From: Carettochelys insculpta
Taxonomy: Eukaryota > Chordata > Testudines > Carettochelyidae
DNA length: 64,000 nucleotides
Direction of reading: 5' to 3'
Assembly (NCBI RefSeq): GCF_033958435.1
Contig: NC_134145.1
Location: forward strand, 41,195,501-41,259,500
Shown here: positions 58,678-64,000 of the stretch, one piece after another
Layout of the letters: every line of letters begins with the position of its first letter
How positions within the stretch are numbered: position 1 is the stretch's first letter
Translations under genes and position numbers: made by a program
The notes under the pieces: model-generated
Database searches by the model: none
What the model saw: the letters and a program-made list of their open reading frames with translations, nothing else
What the model was told of the DNA's origin: nothing

Positions 58678-59078
58678 TGTGATGAAGTGAGGGATACGTG
58701 TGTGTATGTATGTGTGGCTCACAGAGGGTGTGAGGCTCCTGCTGAGGATAACCTAGGCAACCGGGTGACACCTATGGACTGCAGACAAAGGAGGAAGTGG
58801 AGCCTGAGAGGTTTGAATTGGAACTGGGAGTTGGAAAGCAGTTGGTCTGGGCTATGAGAGAGAGAGACAAAGGAGGGGGCAAGGCCCCAGCTGTAGTGGC
58901 CCCTCTGGGCCTCCTCTCCCCAACATGGTTTGGACTGACTGTATCTCCCTGCTGTATTGACTCCTTTATATGACGCTGTGCCCTGTTGGCTAATAAACTT
59001 GCTGTTCTTCTGATAAGTGAGAGTCACTCCTGCCTGCAGATGGGGTTCAAAGTTTGGGGATGACTTAACTCCATCTCA
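58678..59078 (+). mobile_element. Solo LTR inside the older Harbinger copy
   Basis: A 401-bp unit from TGTGATGAAG to TCTCA, flanked by CACT (58674-58677) and CGCT (59080-59083). The G/A difference is a CpG-type change. Excising it restores the Harbinger sequence GTAGGGCGCTATTCC seen in sister copies. An AATAAA word lies at 58992-58997. No internal viral sequence is present. Confidence 0.68.
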
Positions 59079-59149
59079 CCGCTATTCCCATCTGCTCACT
59101 GGAATAGTGATTTTGATGTCTCGCTGCCTAACGTTGATTTCAACTTCAA

Positions 59150-59375
59150 AGCTGCGTCTACACGCGCACGCTACTTCGAAGTAGCGGCACCAACTTCGAA
59201 ATAGCGCCCGTCACGTCTACACGTGTCGGGCGCTATTTCGAAGTTGAAATCGACGTTAGGCGGCGAGACGTCGAAGTCGCTAACCCCATGAGCGGATGGG
59301 AATAGCGCCCTACTCAACGTCGAAGTAGGGACAGTGTAGACGATCCGCGTCCCGCAACGTCGAAATTGACGGGTC
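59150..59375 (+). promoter_or_regulatory. Subterminal cluster of TTCGA/CGAAAT motifs
   Basis: About ten TTCGA, TCGAAGT or CGAAAT words occur in 225 bases, several as palindromes (ACTTCGAAGTAG). The MITEs keep them, and the right end (63890-64000) has the mirror set. They are plausible binding sites for the transposase or its Myb-like partner. Binding itself is inference. Confidence 0.5.
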
Positions 59376-59565
59376 CTCCATGGCGCCCATCAGCTGGGGG
59401 GTTGAGAGACGCTCTCTCCAGCCCCGCAGCTCACTGGTGGCCGCGTGGAGTGGCCCCTTAAAGGGCCCCTCCCCCGCCCTGACTGCAGGAGGCTGAGGGA
59501 ACGTGCAGGCTCCTGTCTGCACACGCGGTGCAGAGCCTGCCCAGCCCTCAGCCCCTGCAGCAGCC

Positions 59566-61681
59566 ATGGCTGCCCAGCAGCCCCCCCAGCGCCCCCAGGG
59601 GACCCCCCCCAAGGGCAGCCAGGGCAGCCAGCAGAGCCAGAGGACCAAGCAGTCTGGGAAGCGGCAGCGGGGCCCCTCCTGGACGGAGGCCGAGCTGCGG
59701 GACCTGCTGGGGCTCTGGAGCGAGGAGGAGGTGCTCCAGGTAGTGGGGAGCAAGAGACGGAACGCGGATGCGTTCGCTCGGCTGGCCGACGGCCTGGCTG
59801 CCCGGGGTCACCCTGCCCGCACTCCTGACCATGTCCGCAGCAAGGTGAAGGAGCTGCGGCAGGGTTACTCCCGGGCCCAGGATGCGGCCAGCCGATCTGG
59901 GGCCGCCCCAGTCACTTGCCCCTTTTACAGGGAGCTCAGGGACATCCTGGGCTCCCGGCACACCTCCCCCGCTCTGGCCACCCTTGACACTTCGGCTGAC
60001 GAGCCCCAGCAGGCCCTGCAGCCGGGCTCCAGCCCGGAGGTAAGCCCCGCACCCCGGGGGTCCCCCCCGGAGGCCATCCCCGGGACATCACGGCAGGGGG
60101 AGGAGGAGGAGGAGGAGGGGGGCTCCTCCTCCACTGATTCCAGCCTGCAGATCCTCCTCCTGCCATCCCGGAGCAGCAGCAGGGCCTCCGACCCCCGGGG
60201 ATCTCCGGACCATGGGAGCGGACCCACAGGTAGGTACCCCTCTCTGGTGGATACCCCGGGGCTGGAGGGGCGGGGGGAACAGAGATGTGTCCAGGGCCCC
60301 CCACACGCTCACATGGCCATGGCCCCAAGGACACCAGGGACAGGGCCCTCACAGCACTGCAGCCAGCAGCCCCTGCCCCCCGCCACCCTGCATGACAGTG
60401 CCTTGCCCCATCCCCAGGCCAGGGGGGAGCGGAACCTCGAGGGGCCCCCGGGCGGAGGGGGTGGGACACCCCGCAGCACCAGCAGGCGATGGAGTGGGGG
60501 GAGTGCCAAAGGGAGACCCAGGCTACAGATGAGCCACCCGAGCCGAGGAGCTCCCAGGGCCAAAGGAGGATCCTGGCGCTACAGCTGGCAGGTGACACCT
60601 CTGCCCTGAACAAACAGGAGGGAGGAGCCGAGCTGCCTTGGAATTGGGGGGCGAGGGCGGGGGCCACAGGTAGAGGCTAGGGGAAGGGAGAGCTGGTAGG
60701 CAGCCAGCCAGAGGAGGGGGAAAGCTGCATCGCAGAGGGGCCCCCCCTTGGGGTCTTCTCCCCACGACGAGTTGGAAGGACTGTCTCTTCCGACAGCTGG
60801 TGCTGTCACTCCTGCCAGAAACTGGCCAGCTGTGGCCTAAGAAACCTCTCCTGCTCTCAGACCCTGCAGGCTGAAGTGAGAGTCGCTCCCACCAGGGGAC
60901 GGGCTGCAGGGCAGGGGGACCCCTGAACCCCATCCATCACAGCAGCATCTCCCGGGGACGGGGATGGGGAACCTGCAGCACAGGGCGGGGGGGACAAAGG
61001 CCACGGCTCGGGGACGACACTAACGCCTGTCTCCATTCTTCTTTCCCCCCTCCTCTCCTGTGTCCTGCACCTGCACCGGCACCATCCGAAGGACCGGAAG
61101 AGAGCGCCGGCGAGGCGTTGGTCGTCCCGGAGAGTCCTCCGGGACCCTCGCTCCAGGGAAGCCCCCCGGCCGAGGAACCACCGGCCCCGCGGAGGGCAAG
61201 ACGGCGGACCCCGCGCCTACTGCCGGCGGTGGCCACAGACCCCCAGCTGCTGGCCATCCATCGCCGGCAGCTGGAGGTGTCGGAGCGGCAGCTGGAGGTG
61301 TCGGAGCGGCAGCTGGAGGTGTCGCAGCACTACATCCAGCTGCAGGAGCAGGCGCTGGCCTGGCGCCGCGAGTCATGGGGGGCCCTGGTGGACACTGTCA
61401 ACCACCTGGTTGATTTCCTGGCCCCCCATGCCGCGCCAGCCGCGCCACCGCCCGCCATGGCCGCTCCTGCAGCCCCACCACCAGCTGCTGCAGCCGCCGC
61501 CAGCCCGTCCGCCGTCGCCCCACCACCTCCCCGCGAGGGCCACCGCGCCGAGGGACCCCTTGAGCCACCCGAGACTTGCCGGCGCCGATATCTTCTGGTG
61601 GAGCCCGCTCCCACCCAGCCGCGGACCAGACTGCAGGCCCGCCGGAGCTCCCGGCCGGGAACGCCCACTGGGGGCCTGTAA
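59566..61681 (+). CDS. Harbinger Myb/SANT-like DNA-binding protein (two exons)
   Basis: Exon 1 is 59566-60229. The first Met (MAAQQPPQRP) is chosen because family proteins have a short basic lead before the domain; an in-frame Met at 59503 is also possible. Residues ~36-128 form a trihelix Myb-like domain (PSWTEAELRDLLGLW, SKVKELRQGY, PFYRELRDIL). Then comes a Ser/Pro linker with an acidic run of about eight Glu. The donor is CAG|GTAGGT. The best frame-keeping acceptor is CCGAAG at 61090-61091, giving exon 2 61092-61681 and 417 aa in total. Exon 2 has three 7-residue repeats QLEVSER followed by QEQALAWRRESWGALVDTVNHLVDFL, a likely coiled coil for pairing, and an Ala/Pro-rich tail. In the family this protein takes the transposase to the nucleus and to the element ends. 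No stop or frameshift seen. Confidence 0.85.
60230..61091 (+). other. Intron of the Myb-like gene
   Basis: GT at 60230-60231 and AG at 61090-61091 bound 862 bases. The equivalent intron of the copy at 57027-58301 is shorter (~365 bases). There the acceptor lies directly before the codons for APSEG, nine bases upstream of the one used here, where this copy lacks an AG. Confidence 0.6.
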
Positions 61682-62112
61682 GGGGTGAGGGGCCCGGGAC
61701 GTGGCCCCCCCCCGATGGACAGACTTTGGGGACTGGGTGGGTGGGTGCTGCCCCTGCTTGCCCCGTCCCCCCTGTAAATAGTTCTCCCCGTTCTCCTCCC
61801 TGCTTTTTGGTTTCCTTTTGTGGATGGCGCACCCTGCTTGGAGTTTATTGTTGTACATAGTTTTATTTGTGCCCATCTTGCTTTTGTTACATGTTTGTCC
61901 CTCCTTTTTGCTTTCCCTTTCACATGTGTATATTTTTCTATTTCAAAAAAAAAAAAGGTTCAGCCAAAGAAAACATTTACGTTCACCCACAAGTTCGATC
62001 TGTCGTTTCTCCTGGACAAGGGGGGGGGCGGTGGGGTGCCCCATGGTGGTGTGGGCGTTGAGGCAGGAGTGTGGGGGAGGAAAGGGCGGGCAGTCGGGGG
62101 CCTGGGCAGAGT
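61682..62112. other. Spacer between the convergent Harbinger genes
   Basis: Non-coding 3' ends of the two genes. A T-rich patch with a TTTATT word near 61862 could serve as the polyadenylation signal (AATAAA) of the minus-strand transposase. A 12-base A run lies at 61946-61957. Confidence 0.5.
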
Positions 62113-63737
62113 TCACCCCGCGGCCTGGTTGTCGAAGTGGGCCCGCAGGGCCTCCCGGACCCGGGTCCCCTCTGGGTCCACCTGCCGACTGGGGGCAGCA
62201 GGTGGCTGGAGGTGTGCCCTGCCGGCCTCGGCGGCCCAGCCCTGAAGGAAGGTCTCCCCCTTGCTCTCGACAAGGTTGTGCAGGGCGCAGCAGGCACCCA
62301 CAATCTGGGGGATGTTGTTGGGGCTGGCATCCAGGCGGGTGAGGAGACATCTCCATCGTCCCTTGAGGCGGCCGAAGGAGCGCTCCACCACCTGGCGCGC
62401 ACGGTTCAGGCGCGTGTTGAAGCGTTCCTGGCTGGCGGAGAGGTGGCCCGTGTAGGGGCGCATAAGCCACGGCCGGAGGGGGTAGGCCGCATCCGCAATC
62501 ATGCAGAAGGGCATGGTGGTGTCCCCCAGAGGGATCTCCCACTGGGGGATGTAGGTCCCCGCCTCCAGCCGGCGGCACAGGCCCGAGTTGCGGAAAACCC
62601 GGGCGTCGTGGGTGCTGCCAGGCCAGCCCACGTAAATGTCCTGGAACCGTCCCCGGCTGTCCACCAAGGCCTGCAGGACGACTGAATGGTAGCCCTTCCG
62701 GTTCACGTATCGGCCTCCGCTGTGGTCCGGGGCACGGATGGGGATGTGGGTCCCATCCAGAGCCCCGAAGCAGTTGGGGAAGCCCAGGGTGGCAAAGGCG
62801 GCAATGGTGGCATCTGGGTCCCCCAGCCTCACGAGTCTGTGCAGGAGCATGGAGTTGATGGCACGCACGACCTGCAGGGAAAGCACATGGGACAGCCTCA
62901 ATGAGGGGTGAGCAGGGTGTGCATGGCCCTGCCCTGGCCCCCCTGGCCCCCCCGGCCCCCCCTGGCCTGCCCTGCTCTGCCCTGGCCCCCCTGGCCTGCC
63001 CTGCTCTGCCCTGGCTCCCCTGCTCTGCCCTGCTCTGCCCTGGCCCCCCTGCTCTGCCCTGCCCTGCCCTGGCCCCCCTGGCCTGCCCTGCTCTGCCCTG
63101 GCCCCCCTGGCCTGCCCTGCTCTGCCCTGGCCCCCCTGGCCTGCCCTGCTCTGCCCTGGCCCCGCTGCTCTGCCCTGCTCTGCCCTGGCCCCCCTGCTCT
63201 GCCCTGGCCTCCCCCTGTGGGTTCTCTTACCTCCATGAAGACGGCCCCGACAGTGGCCTTTCCGACGCCAAACTGCTGCCCCACGGATCGGTAGCTGTCC
63301 GGAGTGGCCAGCTTCCAGACAGCGATGCCGACCCGTTTCTCCACGCTGAGGGCACGCCGCATGGCAGTGTCCCGGTGCCTGAGTGCGGGGCTGAGCCACT
63401 GGCACAGCTCCAGGAATGTCTGTCGGGTCATCCTGAAGTTGCGGACCCAGTGCTCGTCGTCCCACTCCCCAAGCACCAGGCGCTCCCACCAGTCAGTGCT
63501 GGTGGGGTGGCTCCACAGCCGCCGGCGTGTGAGGCGGGGGGTGGAGCGGGGTGCTGCAGGGGTAGGGGCTAAGCCCTGCTGCCCCGGGGGCATCTCCTCC
63601 CCTGGGGCAGGAAGGTGCTCAGCTGCCCCCAACATGACAAGAGCCAGGGCAAGCCCTGCTCCTGCCAGGAGGGCTGGCTGGACCTCTAGCTGCTGCTGCT
63701 GCGGCTGCTGCTGCTGCTGCTGCTGCTGGGGGTCCAT
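62113..63737 (-). CDS. Harbinger DDE transposase (two exons), catalytic residues intact
   Basis: Exon 1 (63737-63231, 169 codons) starts MDPQQQQ with a polyglutamine run, then a Pro-rich lead, WWERLVLGEWDDEHWVRNFRM, FLELCQWLSPAL and a helix-turn-helix-like TPDSYRSVGQQFGVGKATVG. It ends ATGGAG|GTAAGA. Exon 2 (62871-62113) follows CCCTGCAG. The join gives FMEVVRAIN, as in HARBI1-like proteins. The DDE_Tnp_4 core follows, with FGALDGTHIP (D208), GWPGSTHDARVF (D258), ADAAYPL (D296) and VVERSFGRLKGRWR (E332), then GACCALHNLVE. Total 421 aa, a usual length for the family. The first and last intron bases fit GT-AG and the intron length is not a multiple of three, so splicing is needed. It cuts and rejoins the element's terminal repeats in the nucleus with the Myb-like partner. 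Activity is not shown. Confidence 0.92.
62930..63215 (-). repeat. 29-bp minisatellite inside the transposase intron
   Basis: About nine or ten units of the pattern GGCCCCCCTGSYCTGCCCTG plus CTCTGCCCT lie entirely within the intron 62872-63230. The array has no stop in the frames of either exon, so both reading frames extend through it. Confidence 0.88.
63670..63732 (-). repeat. CAG/CTG repeat coding polyglutamine
   Basis: CTG repeats with one CGG and one CTAG-type break encode two Gln runs at the transposase N-terminus (about residues 4-16). The older relics keep only two to four Gln here. Confidence 0.85.
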
Positions 63738-64000
63738 AACTGCGGCGCTCGGGGTCTGTGTGCCTATCTGGCTCTTCAGACCGCGTGCTGTGCAGGCTGA
63801 GTGTATGTGGGAGGGGCCCTTTAAGGGAGCGGCTAGCTGTTGCCCCGGAAGCGCTAGCCTGCCCTGTGACCCTGTGTGCAGCTGTGCCTGGCATCCCTAT
63901 TTCGATGTGTGGTACTTTGACGTGTAGACGTTCCCTCACTGCGCCTATTTCGATGTCGGGCTGCGCAACGTCGAAGTTGAACATCGACGTTGCCGGCCCT

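Larger units (their letters stand above)
56283..59149 (-). mobile_element. Older Harbinger copy that kept only its Myb-like gene; right end displaced
   Basis: The left edge GGCTATGCCTACACTAG is the 3' terminus in this orientation. Next comes a transposase start stub (56645, plus), and directly after it the Myb-like gene on the minus strand. The right subterminal part (58600-59149, with a solo LTR inside) stops at the base where the younger Harbinger begins, so its outer end should reappear just beyond the window. Confidence 0.75.
59150..64000 (+). mobile_element. Two-gene Harbinger element, structurally complete within the window
   Basis: It starts AGCTGCGTCTACACGC at 59150, preceded by CAA as the likely duplication, and extends to the window end. 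By comparison with the MITEs only ~100 bases of its right end are missing. It carries two convergent genes: the Myb-like protein (59566-61681, plus) and the transposase (62113-63737, minus). Left and right ends match the 710-bp MITEs at high identity. It interrupts an older Harbinger copy, so it is among the youngest insertions here. Confidence 0.93.

Noticed and set aside
61330..61923. Long antisense frames opposite exon 2 of the Myb-like gene
   Set aside because: Low-complexity Gly/Ala/Arg-rich products that mirror the GC-rich sense exon, with no family resemblance.
62930..63215. Possible CRISPR-like array
   Set aside because: The repeats are contiguous without spacers and lie in a eukaryotic transposon intron. 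It is a minisatellite.
62901..63572. Plus-strand frames rich in PGPPALPC repeats
   Set aside because: They are translations of the 29-bp intron minisatellite opposite the transposase gene.

Overview
This window is non-coding, repeat-dense vertebrate DNA, most likely from a turtle. I recognise no host protein-coding gene, rRNA or tRNA gene. The turtle or other sauropsid inference rests on several CR1 LINEs (some ending in repeated ATTCTATG, one family in TTCTTATG), Penelope-like retroelements, a Gypsy pol relic and above all a large set of PIF/Harbinger DNA transposons with GGCTATGTCTACAC-like or AGCTGCGTCTACACGTGC termini. The species call is inference.

Layout. 1-9500: a Harbinger tip, a 711-bp Harbinger MITE (2523-3233), a CR1 3' end, a hAT-like piece, two more MITEs and a solo LTR with a clean 4-bp target duplication. 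9600-20300: Penelope terminal fragments, a 1.9-kb DNA transposon carrying a SINE-like insertion, a MITE split by CR1, and a 1.7-kb 5'-truncated Penelope element with decayed RT and GIY-YIG coding. 20300-32000: a stack of nested elements. It holds a Harbinger relic split by a LINE tail with an 11-bp target duplication, a CR1 split by a MITE, a CR1 split by a 1.29-kb palindromic Harbinger dimer, and a second two-gene Harbinger relic. 32000-46300: mostly AT-rich sequence with a decayed Gypsy RT/RNase H, four further DNA-transposon or LTR-like repeats and Penelope ends. 46800-52150: a Harbinger relic interrupted by a 3.2-kb CR1 with a long ORF2 broken by one stop codon. 52150-56280: AT-rich, one CR1 tail. 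56283-64000: an older Harbinger copy that kept its DNA-binding-protein gene but lost almost all of its transposase, carrying a solo LTR, and then interrupted by a younger Harbinger element.

That younger element (59150 to beyond the window end) is the main result. It has two convergent genes: a two-exon Myb/SANT-like DNA-binding protein (417 aa as modelled) and a two-exon DDE transposase (421 aa as modelled) with D208, D258 and E332 present and no stop or frameshift in either model. Its terminal 300 bp closely match the short MITEs elsewhere in the window, so source-type element, internal-deletion derivatives, a palindromic derivative, an accessory-gene-only derivative and three older relics are seen together. 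In the known Harbinger system the Myb-like protein helps bring the transposase to the nucleus and to the terminal DNA, which is the expected partnership here. Activity cannot be judged from sequence alone.
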